A stretch of DNA of 64,000 bases. Origin: Branchiostoma floridae. Its lineage: Eukaryota; Chordata; Leptocardii; Amphioxiformes; Branchiostomatidae. The translations under genes were made by a program, and so were the position numbers. The stretch covers positions 10,998,556-11,062,555 of the forward strand of contig NC_049984.1 in assembly GCF_000003815.2 (NCBI RefSeq), written 5' to 3'. Below are positions 27,101-37,800 of this stretch, piece after piece (position 1 is the stretch's first letter; each line of letters opens with the position of its first letter). The notes under the pieces are model-generated. The model ran no database searches and was not told the origin of the DNA. It saw only the letters and a list, made by a program, of their open reading frames with translations.

Positions 27101-28584
27101 ACTGAAATCATAGTCGGAAAAGTGACCCCGTCTTGATCAAAACGAACAAGGAAACACGCCCCCCTCCCCAACTCACGTACGCGTAAACTCCCAAAGGCCG
27201 ATATGTTGCCATCGACTAATTTACGGTCAAAATCGCCGAAAGTCTTACGAGTTTGGATCTACAAGGATCCAATGATGGTACTTGTAAGCTTTTGTGGGAT
27301 ATATTTACGGCTTGAGCCAAACTTATCCGAGTAACTACAAGTAAGGCGACGCGCCTATATGCACGTTTTTCTCACGACAAGCAAGCATAAACCGCCCGTC
27401 AAAAATTGTGAAAAATGACCAGAAATTTGCAAATTTACAGCACGATATCGAGTCCATAGGTTCACAACAATATTATCTGCTCATGGCATGCCGATTTACC
27501 GGCGGATGTTGCCAAATAATAGCACAACGAATCTCTGAAGTTGACTCGATCGAGTCGATGCTGGGAGAAGCCATTGTTAGCCGCTGGGCTGCTAAAGGCT
27601 GTTACCGTCCGACTGTCAAATCACGCGCGCGCGCGGCCAGATTACAGTCTCGCGAGACCTCCCAACGAGATTGGATTGTCGCGTATTGTAACAAATCCCT
27701 TTGTGTTTTGTTTTGTGTTTGTCTACACACTGTTACTGTTAATCAAGTGTTTTGTCACCTTAACGTGGTATTCTTCATCCAACAAGATGTTCTCAGACTT
27801 GAGATCACAGTGCAGAATCCTGGGTGCCAGGTTGTGTAGGAAGTTCATCCCCACCGCTGTCTCAAAGGCTATTCTCCACCTGAGCGGCCAGGGGATGTCC
27901 ACCCCCAGCAGGACCTTCAGGCTCCCGTTCTCGGCCAGGTCCATGATGAGGCAGTAGAACGTAGGCTCAATACACATCCCATAGAAGTGGATGACGTATT
28001 TGAATCTTGCAGCTTCCAGTTTTTCTGCTTCAAGGTATAGATCTTTCTGTTGCCTAAAAAGAAAAAGAAAAAAAAATGATCAGATTTCACGTTGCTCTCT
28101 CACCTTCTTAAAGATAGCAAAATCATTAACTAGTTACTACCTATTTGTATGTATTTCACATACTGTGCTTTACAAAATAATCATTCAGTTTCATATTCAT
28201 TATAGCGAGAAGATGTCGACCATCCTGTTAGCTTAGTACCTTCAGCTAGTTAATTGTATCTTGTTGTTTTTGCATAGGTTTGTTATGTCTGTTATCAGTC
28301 ATGTCTGTTATCAGTGACCTGTACCTAGCCCGTCGAGGCATGAATGTACAATAAAGGTCTTTCATCATATATTTTGTATTCAACAGTTTTGATTGATTAG
28401 AAAAATAAGCTTACTTTTCTGTCATAGTCTGCTTGGAGCAAACACACTTGACTGCGACATCCAGGCTCCAGTCAACATGTTTAGCTTTTACAACAAAGCC
28501 AAAGCCTCCACTCCCAAGCAGAGCATTGTCGTAAGTCTGCAGCTTGTCTTTACTTATTACACTGAAACGGCTCTTTGCAGCCAT
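21128..28584 (-). CDS. RIPK1-like kinase A: kinase, RHIM-like motif, death domain
   Basis: Exons in transcript order: 28415-28584, 27759-28053, 24676-24827, 24429-24478, 24084-24239, 23701-23792, 23073-23349, 22391-22543, 21649-21761, 21128-21280. The phases close and give 536 aa. The kinase (about 20-274) has the glycine loop GSGGFG (24-29), VAVK (Lys46), HCD (138-140, Arg of HRD replaced by Cys, Asp140 kept) and DFG (158-160), so it may be active. Residues 347-379 are three QSGxGGQYQPQ repeats. Exon 8 encodes a RHIM-like core, NVIIGDGN, with VIIG at 413-416 (the usual Gln is Ile). Residues 449-536 form a C-terminal death domain. By family, RIPK1 links death receptors and RHIM adaptors to NF-kB, apoptosis and necroptosis in the cytosol. 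The ATG lies in exon 1, in AGAATGGCTGC. The gene is divergent from MRPL52. Orthology with vertebrate RIPK1 rather than independent paralogy is inferred. Confidence 0.88.
21865..22297. mobile_element. hAT-type MITE, 433 bp, 8-bp target duplication
   Basis: It begins TAGGGCTGGGTATCGGTAC and ends GTACCGGTACCCACCCCTA. A perfect 8-bp duplication GTTGTAAC flanks it at 21857-21864 and 22298-22305, diagnostic of hAT-superfamily transposition. There is no coding capacity. It lies in RIPK1-like A between the RHIM exon and the first death-domain exon. A related copy is at 53703-54131. Confidence 0.92.
23128..23226 (-). repeat. In-frame coding minisatellite, 3 x 33 bp
   Basis: Three nearly perfect 33-bp units inside exon 7 of RIPK1-like A, each encoding QSG(R/Q)GGQYQPQ with the last unit slightly altered. 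As the unit is a multiple of three, copy-number changes would keep the frame. The product is Gln/Gly/Tyr-rich, low-complexity and prion-like, just upstream of the RHIM-like motif. Confidence 0.93.
23844..23944. mobile_element. Hairpin MITE-like palindrome, TAGCCTGG type
   Basis: A 101-bp imperfect palindrome. The left arm begins TAGCCTGGAGTCCAGCCTTG and the right arm ends with the complement, GGACTCCAGGCTA. Central CTCCCGAAGGT pairs with ACCTTCGGGAG. It lies in the RIPK1-like A intron between exons 5 and 6. A sister hairpin sharing the TAGCCTGG ends is at 62517-62630. Confidence 0.8.
25806..26022 (+). pseudogene. THAP-like zinc-finger segment in the foldback element
   Basis: After a good acceptor (CTTTTTCAG) the frame reads INASRSKFTSAGKYCKSYGC and continues to FFKIP. 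The CxxxxC pair followed by an aromatic-Phe-x-x-Pro segment fits the start of a THAP C2CH finger, common in P-element-like and related transposases. The downstream C-x2-H part and AVPTIF-like box are not clear, so it is a fragment. Its first half lies inside the left arm and is repeated in inverse in the right arm. Confidence 0.5.
26185..26541 (+). pseudogene. YqaJ/lambda-exonuclease-type relic in the foldback spacer
   Basis: One frame reads YHHQVQGNVYCC then NLNWADFVVYFGRDN. This matches the C-terminal part of YqaJ-family nucleases as they occur in invertebrate repeat genes: a QxQ motif followed by a Trp/Asp-Phe-Val-Val-Tyr strand. Near 26335 the similarity moves to another frame (PYILPELFTQRAKGG), showing a frameshift. 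It is decayed and not expected to make a working enzyme. Confidence 0.5.
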
Positions 28585-29430
28585 TCTGTTGGTGAGAATG
28601 TGTTGTTATGTCAGCATAGGCATACTCTGTGAGTATTGGCAGAAAGACCTTGTCGATAGAGCAAAAAGTCTTATTGACAGAAATATCCTGTTAATAATGA
28701 AAAAAAAGGTCTTATTTAAAAATGGTGCAAAAACATCATTCATGTCAAGTAGTCAATATAGTGCACGTCACCATTACAACAATATGGCATTTGAAAAATG
28801 CACCAAATCTTCAAGTCAATATTCCCAACATTCCAAGAACGTATCAAAGCACAGTCATGTTATGACACTTGATTAGACAGAACCTATAATTATGATATAG
28901 ATTTACAAACTAAAACTTTAAATTAAAGTGAAAGTTTCGGTTGGTCACCTTTATTATCACAAAGTTTCGTTAATCATTAAATTAATGTTCAAGCAAAATA
29001 ATTTACGAACTCATACTCACACGCACAGTTTTGTGGTTCTCTATTAAATTGTTAGAATTGTAGATACTGGGAGAAAAGCCATATGTACTCCTAATCTATG
29101 ATGAATGTCGAAAACTACTCCAGAACTCTTGTTCATTCTTTTACCCGGAAGTGAAAAGTAAAGATTACTACCAGCTTTTTGGACTGTGCTAAACCTATAT
29201 AGGAGGCACAGGTTACATGTAAAAATATCTATTGACTACAACTCGTTGATGCGTAATATGTTATCAATATGTTGACTATTAGATAATAATAATAATAATA
29301 TAGAATTAGTGTATATGTTGAGTTATGGCGTGTAAATAATCTTTTTCATATTACTAATCAAACATATCTCCCCTCTTTTTAAGAAGTGATATTGTCCCAG
29401 AAGCGGACCCATTAAGCATTGCGATACAAA
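28585..29430. promoter_or_regulatory. Divergent promoter region, RIPK1-like A / MRPL52
   Basis: The two start codons face away from each other across 846 bp, so the promoters probably overlap or adjoin. A strong ETS-type site, CCGGAAGTG, is at 29145-29153, typical of housekeeping and mitochondrial-ribosome promoters. Both start codons lie in ATGGCTGC, resembling the YY1 core AANATGGC. There is no clear TATA box for MRPL52. Confidence 0.5.
29145..29153 (+). promoter_or_regulatory. ETS/GABP-like site CCGGAAGTG
   Basis: A full match to the ETS core in the divergent intergenic region, 278 bp upstream of the MRPL52 start codon. Family knowledge supports a role in mitochondrial-ribosome gene expression; use here is inferred. 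Confidence 0.4.
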
Positions 29431-31265
29431 ATGGCTGCCTGGAGGAGTTTGACATGTGTCCTTCGAGTAAAAATACGAGGTTTGTAGTCGTAGTAACTGA
29501 TTTCCTTACTTAACGAGCATTCGTAGATGTTATATGCGTCTTATGGACTATATTGTATGTCCATAGACTGTTTTATTTGCACGTATTGTATGCGTTTTCG
29601 GCCTGACTAGTACTAGCTACGGGTCACTGTCGGTCAGTGAAGGTGCACGTGTACGCGTGTCGCGTCGTGTGCGGACGAAAAATTAAATGTTCTAGCGGTT
29701 CAAGGTCTTAGTCAAATGTGGATAGAAATTCATAATATTATACAAAGATTAAAATTGACAATTTGTGCATTGTGTTTTGTCCCCAAACAGAAAGCTGGAC
29801 ATGTGGGGTACAATCACAACAACACCTGTCCAGGTGTCTCTCCACCTCAGCTCACCTATGTTCAGGTCAAACCTGGAGAGAAAGGTAATGCTCACTACCA
29901 GTGACAAATTACTAATTTGTGTGCTATGCTCATCTGTATAAGCTGATGTTCACAGATTCAACTGCACATGATGCACAGGTCAAAGGTGAATGCCCATATT
30001 AAACATGCATGTATAAAACAGTTCTTGTCTTGACCATGCTCTATACATGCCCAGATGTATGTGGCCCCTGTCCGTTGGTTTGCATAACAATGTCCAGCTG
30101 TGTTCTGTTTACGTGTCAGCCCCCGGTCCTTCACCTTTGATTTGCACATGCGCAGTTGGATCTGTTAACATTGTTTTTCCTACTATATTGGATAAGTCAA
30201 GAAAAGATAGTTACAGTAGTCTTAAAGATATTCTGAAGATACAGCTAGACCTAACATCCAACTGAATCATCCAAGCAATATCAAAATGTCTTCATTTTGT
30301 TGCTATCAATATTGTTGACTTGTTGCAGTATCAGAAACATCTTATCATATTTAGAAATTTTGATATTGGAACATGTACAGTAGTAACATTCAAGTCACAA
30401 AATTACTTGGCTAGATTTTAATGCATACTAGTAACATTAAGCACCAGAGGAACAATAACTTTGAAGTTCCTGATGATTTAATTATCTCTCACACAGCTAT
30501 GGTTTACCACCTCGCAAGAATGAGTATGGGCCTCTCACTGACTTACCAGACTGGACATTTGCTGGTAAGAACATTGCTGTCACTACTCTTGCAATGTATT
30601 GTACTTCCATCTATCATATAAAGAAACAGTTTCTAGCAACCATAAATACTATCACTTTAACCATGAATTAAACAAAAATATTGTATTGAGTGTTTGATTG
30701 CAGAGCATTCAAAAATTATTCCTGTTGTTTGGAGTGATTTATCCATGATATCATTACTACTTGCATAGATGGCAGACCAGCACCAATGGGGACCAGGCAG
30801 CTGAAAAGGTTGAAAGAAAGAAGAGAACTTGCCGTAAGTTCATCCCAATAAGTCTTGCTCAGTATGCACACCTGTTATTTTTACAATTTACACTGATGCA
30901 TGTAGGAACATTTACCATGTTTACAATATGCATGTACCATATTTAGAATATAGATTTCATTTTGGTCCTGATACCCCATGATTTTTTTTCATGATAAGCA
31001 AGTTCAGTTAGAAGTACTCTCCACTTGCATGTAGTGAAATACAATTTATTCTTGATGTTGACAATGAGATTGAATGTATTCTTTTAATCCCTTGCAGGCC
31101 AGAGTAGTAAGTCTTCTGGAGGAGGTTGAGGAGGGGAAGCAGGGCTTTCTACAGAATCTAGAACAAGAGGCTGAGAAGATAGCAGAGAAAGAGAAAAGAA
31201 GGCTCAAGCCGAAGGGAAAACAGTTGTTACAGAAGTCTAGACAAAAACACAAGAAAGGGTTGTAA
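29431..31265 (+). CDS. MRPL52: Mitochondrial large ribosomal subunit protein mL52
   Basis: Five exons: 29431-29479, 29791-29884, 30497-30564, 30769-30833, 31098-31265. Phases close and give 147 aa. Exons 3-4 encode the family signature NEYGPLTDLPDW followed by FADGRPAPMGTRQLKR, and exon 5 a Lys/Glu-rich helix ending RRLKPKGKQLL and a basic tail. mL52 is a metazoan-specific component of the mitochondrial 39S subunit. The N terminus is rich in Arg and lacks acidic residues early on, consistent with a mitochondrial presequence. Length is slightly above the usual 120-odd residues because the N-terminal region is longer. The ATG at 29431 has good context (CAAAATGG). The gene is divergent from RIPK1-like A and convergent with NUDCD1. 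Identity is near certain. Confidence 0.95.
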
Positions 31266-31840
31266 TATCTACAGTGTGTGAACTACTTGTAGTTATAAGT
31301 ACAGTGAAAGACTTTCAATCTTAGCCATCAAGCAAAAACCCTTTCATTTTATTGGAAAAAGTTCATGTATGTGACAGATGAAACTACATTGACAAGCTTA
31401 CTTTAATTGTGGTTTCAACACTCCCCAAGCTTCTTCTAATAATAGATCTGATATGCTACCCTGATGACAATGGTTTGCACAATGATTTTCAACTTAAGCC
31501 TAGGAACTGAACTGAATATGTACAATTCAGAGAACAGTACACTAACGTACTGTAATATCTGTAATGACACAAAAACTCAGCATTGTCAAAAGTAAAATTA
31601 GAGCATACTTGTACAAAAGTGTTATTGTTTTTCATTCAGTGACAAAAGAAACAAATCTTATAACAGGAATGTCAAGTTCTATGTTTGGTATATGTGAAGT
31701 GATTCTTTAAGTACATGAAAGTAACTATAGTATGCTCCAACCTAAATTTAAATCCCAACATGCAAATCCCTCTTCCATTATATTATACTCCTCTGCTGTA
31801 CTATAGATTCAAAGATACATGTTTCCTTTTGGAATAGCAC
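31266..31840. other. Convergent intergenic spacer, MRPL52 / NUDCD1 3' ends
   Basis: The two genes end tail to tail 575 bp apart. A minus-strand AATAAA (TTTATT on the plus strand near 31349) could serve NUDCD1. I see no exon. Confidence 0.45.
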
Positions 31841-34800
31841 TCAGTCTTCTGTGTTCACTCTCACTGTTATCAGTTTGCTGCCTGTTAAGATAAACAACCG
31901 CTCATTGGAAACCTGGAATCCCATAATATTCTCAACCGAATCTATGGCAACGACTTGCTGCTTGGCAATCTGACCTATGACCCTTCCGCTTTTCCTGTTT
32001 CGCACAGGGCTGGCAGTTGGGGTGGGTTGGCGATACACATAAACGTGCCTCACGCAATCACACAGTGAGGCATAGGAAAAGTTTGGTGCACACTTGGCAA
32101 ACTTCATGTCTCGCTTAGAAGCCTGGACATAGCCTAGTGCATTGAACGTAGCTACGTGTGTGAAGGGGGTGTCAGAGTTGTTGGAGGAAGACTTGGGCTG
32201 CCAGACGAGGGCGTCTACATCGTGCCGCAGACAGAGACACGGCGCCTCTCCTGCGTCGATCTGTACGTTAAACAGGGATTGATGACTGGACAAGCTTGCC
32301 TACATGGAGGAAAATTAGACCTGAGTTAATACAGTCATTTTGAATTGAATGAGAATGGCACATGAAGTGATTTCTTGTCTGATATTTTACTAAGCATAGA
32401 GCAAATGATGATAGAGCAAATGTGATGGATGATAAGCAAAATGTGACAATCCAGCAGCACAAACTTACAGCATGTGTATTCCGGTGGGTCTCACCATCCA
32501 GTCTCACCAGCATGGCTGAGTCCTCTGGGAAGGCATCACACTCCTCCAACTCCTGGGTGTTGTATGGCTTCTTGTCTGGGTCTGGGGTGGGGTTCTGGTG
32601 AAAATGAAGAAGCAATGTGTGTTTGTGACATTGGGTAACACATGACTCAGACTCATAACCAATATTTATTGTACATATCAAATACTAACTCTCTAACATG
32701 TCTGAAACTTCTGACTGTGTCTGGAATAATACCTTACCAACTGATCAGATGTTAGCCCACTCAGCCTCTCATTCATCTCTGCTGCCTGATCAGGGGCAAG
32801 TGTGAGCTGCCCCCTAGTGTCCCCCATGACAACTGCAGGCCACATTGGTCCCTCTTCCTTTTTCTGCAGCAGAAGTTCCAGCCTGAAACAGGAGATATGA
32901 TATCTTATGTTCCATCGATAGAAAGATAAATAAAAACAAAAATAAACAGCGATTCAAAGTAGTATTTTCCTAAAAGGTTTAATAGGCAACATTTGAAAGC
33001 AAATTCAATCATGATGTTTACCTTCACATAGTCTAACAACCACTTTGTTTATTCTTTCTCAAACACATTCATACAAACAGGGAACAGTCCATCCAGCTCT
33101 GTTCTGCCACTTGCCACCAAATGGTATGTTCAACACCACAGGGTGTTTGCTACTTTACCAGTAAACATGGTGACAACTGACATGTCCTGCTGATGATTGA
33201 CCTTACTTGTTTGAAATGGTAGAAGAAGAGGAAGGAACGGAGGGAAAATAACATGTTTCCCTGGCCTGCAGTGAAGGTAAACAGTGGTACATGATGTAGT
33301 AGTATCCAGTATTTCATTATACCAGGAATTAAAAAAAAATACACTCACTCTTGTCCCTCAAGTGTCCATGTGCTTGCCTCCACATCTACAGCCCCACACA
33401 GTTCACCTTCCAACAACTGTTCCCTGTTCTTCACACCAAATTTTATTCCCTTGTTCTGCAATACCAGCTCAATGTCTGACTTTGTGGTCCCCTCATCAAC
33501 TGTGAACTTCACACTCACGTCTTCTGTTGTCTGACCCCAGAGGTAGGCTGGTTGCTTTGCTGAAGTGGAATATAAAGATGTAGAAACAACCTTCTGATGA
33601 CAACCTTAGAGAGTAACTTAACAAAATTTTAATCACATTCATACACATTCATGCATAGTCCACTTTACAAGGATATGTTTGGACTTTGGAGTATCAGTGA
33701 CACTTAAAGTTTATTTCTTTTTCTCGAGAAGCAGAGTTTCAACCCTTAAGTGTTCTTTGTCCATAAAAATGAGAACATGTCTGAAAGTCTTAGGTGATGT
33801 ATATTATTGCATTACCTGCTGGAGATTCTCCATTTGAGCTGTCCTCCTCCATCTCCACATCCTTGGCTGTGTCTGACACCATCTTGAATGGCCTGTCACT
33901 GGCGATGAAGAGCCCCCTACCTCCACACTCTATTGCTGCATACTGGGGAGAAGTCCTCCCCTGCACCTGCCTCACCCGTTCAACTTTGAACCCGCCAGAT
34001 GTCCCTGTGGCAAGGGAATGTATGAGATAAAGTAAGAACTACAGTACATGTAGATAGGTAACATTTGCAAACCATGTTAACCTTCTCATGGTCTAGCCTA
34101 AGAAACTATTTCTTTACATGTATTCTGATTCAAAACACACTTACTAAAATGTTATCAGACTATGCAACCATGGTCTAAGCCATCTGGTCCAGGTCTTAAA
34201 CTTCAATGGTTTGGAGAAGAAGAAGAGCAAAACCAATATGTTTCCATTACATATATATATATAAAAACAGACATTACCATCTTGTTTGGCCAGGGTAACC
34301 CACTCCAGCACCACTGTGAAGTCAGTCTTGTGTTCTTGAGGCACTTTGTCCATGTGCAACAGAAGGGCTTCTATGTGCAGCACATTGTGCGAAATGTCAA
34401 CCAACGAATGCAGAAGGGTGAAAGGTTGCTTATCACACAGCTCCTCAGAGAACACTATCTGCGGGAGGAAAACAATGAGGATTATATGTATAGTTATTGC
34501 TGACAGCTTTTAAATCTGAGCGTCTTGAAAACAAACATTCAACAATAAATTAAGAGACAGCTGTATATTTCAATACTACTACATAGGCTAAGGCCTAGAG
34601 AAAAAAATGTTGTGTTTCCTGTTTCCCTACCTTCCCTAGAAAAACCTGCCGACCCTAGACTTTTTTTTGGGTGGGCAGTAGAGTCACATAGCTTCCAGTT
34701 AGAATTTTTATCCAGCCTGCTTCCTATTGAAGTAAAAACAGTCTGCTTGTCCTATCTATTGTGCACAAAATCAAAGTTTGACATCGAAAGACAAGTGTCC

Positions 34801-37800
34801 TCATGCATTTCAGTTTCCTTTGTTCAACTGTATTGTAATATGTATCACTAGATTTTTGGCTAGCCTAAAAAAAATTACAAAAAAAAAAAAAGATATCCCC
34901 TACCTACCGACCCTAATTTTTTCAGGACTGAAACAGGAAACACAACATTTTTTTTCCTAGGCCTAATGAAAATCTGTTATCATGCACACATCTGAAATCC
35001 TGATCAATGCTCAGCAGTGCCCTACCTTCCATGGTTCTTCCTCTGGCGTGCCCCTGTTGTGGGTCTGAATGACCAGGAGTTTTCCTGCACCGTCAGCGAG
35101 AACACACCAGCCGCGAGACGGGAAGTGTAGAGTGATGTTGTGTTTAACACCTTGTGGTTCATCACAGGGAATCTTCAGTACTGGTTTGGGAGGGTTGATC
35201 TGAGTGTCCTTTATACATGTTCATGAAAAAAAAAGCAATGATTGATACATTCATTTGCAAAGCAATAAAATTAGCTACAAGTAATTGATTTATATCTATT
35301 ACATTACATATCAGCACACACATGGTCAAATATTTGACTTTTAAGTTGAAGGTAGATGTCATATCTTTTAACATACCATATCTAAATATTTACACTTGTT
35401 CGCAGTTCTAAAGCTATCTTAATTATACTTTACTGTATGTTCTTCTCACCAGTATAACTTTGATCTGCTGTACAGTGTGTTTGTTGTCCACATAGTACAC
35501 AGAGTCAGGGTTCCACTGGTCCAGAGCCAGGTGGTTGTGGATCCCAAAGGCTCGGATATGCTGGTAGGTGTACTCCTCCTCATCCAACTTCACATCATGG
35601 ATACCTGTAAGTAACGTTTGTCAACAAAATATTATAAGTAAGGAGACAACAATAGATTTGAAATTTTGACCCAACCCCCCTGTCTGATCCAGATTTGTTT
35701 GACCCAACCCCGTCTGATCCAGGTTTGTCTGACCCAACCCCCCTATCCAATCCACATTTTTGACCCACCCCCTATCCAATCCAACCTCTATCCGCCCCCC
35801 ATTCTCCTTTATTTTTGGAATAGCCCGACTACGTGAAGAGAATGATATCTACAAGCATGGGAACACACAGTCTCAAACGTAGGAAACAGGAATTGCACAT
35901 ATTTCTAAAGCAGTATTTTTAATCGCCCCTTTAGCTGTTTATGAAATGATTTTCATGGGAAGCATAATTTTGCACACTTTGTTGGGCGTCACATGGACGT
36001 CGTGATAACGATTTTCACTCACTCTGAATCCAATACAATCTTCTTGCTCTAACGATAACAGGGTTCTAGCTAGTGCATTTTAGCGTACTGGGCCCCTACG
36101 CTAAAATTTGTGACCCCTACGCTAAAATAAGGGCCACTACGCTAATTTTTAACTAGTGTAGGAGCTAGGTTCCGGTAAGCGATTTGCAGAGAATCGAACG
36201 GGGTGAGACTGTTCACGCAGTGAAGGAAATCGCGCGGGTTCGATTCTCTTCACTTGGATGCGGAGCGCGCACGGCGATGGTGAGCCTACACTATCGTGCG
36301 AGACTATTCCCCTGGTGATGAAACGCGCACGAGCGCGATTCTCATCACTTTAAGGCGGAGCGCGCACGGCGATCGTGAGCCAATACTACCGGCCTACTAG
36401 ACAACTTAAACGTTCGAATACTAGTATCTTCACTTCAAGGCGTCGCGCGAACGCCCGTCATTTTGAAAGACGTTGGGTACGGGTGCTGACACATTTTTGA
36501 CAGCGATACTTGTCGATAACGTATAGTAAGACTCACTCTGAATTACTTCTCATTTCTGAGTTGGAATTTAACCCTTCGCCGAGAATGTAGTAACGTTACT
36601 AATCACGTAAGTCGGCAACAAAACAGAGACAAATAGTTCACGTAACACCAACATTGTTTTTTTTCCTACTAAAACCTTCTACATAACCGCCTTACATACC
36701 ACTGCAAATTCATAACATGAAATATATACAAATACATCATACCTATCCTGTGTATTCAGTTTCTAACTACATAGTAGAACTAGAAGTTATGTTAGTTAAG
36801 CCAACAGAACTTGAACAGATACGCAGAGATTAAAATCTCAGAGTATGGCTGCGTCGGTCCACTGCCCGACGACCAGGAACGTCCGATGGCGACGCTCCGA
36901 CCCAGGAACAGAAACTTCATGCCGAGTTGTACCCTTGAAATGCCTTGACGACCAGCCAGCGGATAAAACCCAAATTCCTATCTACCGATATACTACTACC
37001 GATGTAGCTATACAGCTAGCGATGATTAACTAAGGGATATCAACTTATCTAGAAATAGTAACTGAAAGTAGCCGGTAAAAATTGGAAAGGTCTATTATTA
37101 TAGCGGATAAACGTCTCACATGGGTGCCTGGTTAAGTTTATTAAAGGAAACAAAGTGACAATTTAAATATTTCATACGGTTGTTAAATGTTGCTCCATAT
37201 TCAAGGAAGTTGGTCAAATTACTTATATTTTGTAAAAAGTTTATTTGATATATCTTGATACGCTTCTCCCCTGCTATTATAATTAGAACGTCCCCTAAAT
37301 CGTGGGAATCCCCAGTACAGAAGTTCGCTACATGGAAGTTGTACTAGGTGGCGGTCCTTTGATCGAGTATCATGTGCCGCGCCGACGTCAATCAATTTTC
37401 AAAGCACAACTGCGTGTCATGCAATGCATGACGGTATAGCATCAGTTGTCGGTAGAAATAAATATTTGTGTGCCTTGTAGTAAATGCACCAAACATTAGT
37501 GTCTTCTCCCTTTAAACTGGTGCATGGGTAATGTTTTGTAAGAAATGTGGTGAGAATGGGTATCAGTCTAAAATGTACACTTTGAAGGGATAGTCGATAT
37601 CGACGGCGTGGGACGGACAGGATGCCCACGAAAGTGCGTGCGTCGCCCGTCTGAAAAAAGGTTTTCATGTACAGGTATCATTTCTATATGTTCTTTACTG
37701 CGCTGTATATAAACGAGACTGATATAATTATGTGTAATCACTTGGAAAAGTAAATAATACACACATGCGGTTTCATACATGTACATCGTCTGAAGGAAAA

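Larger units (their letters stand above)
25037..27688. mobile_element. Foldback transposon with about 835-bp inverted arms
   Basis: Left arm 25037-25874 and right arm 26857-27688 are near-identical reverse complements around a spacer of about 980 bp. The outer ends are CAATACGCGACAATCC and its complement. The arms differ by a few substitutions and small indels. I see no clear target-site duplication. The arms end inside a THAP-like coding segment, and the spacer holds a broken YqaJ-type nuclease relic, so the element looks like an autonomous transposon whose 5' part was duplicated in inverted orientation. It sits in intron 2 of RIPK1-like A, about 70 bp from the exon coding the kinase HCD motif. 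Confidence 0.88.
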
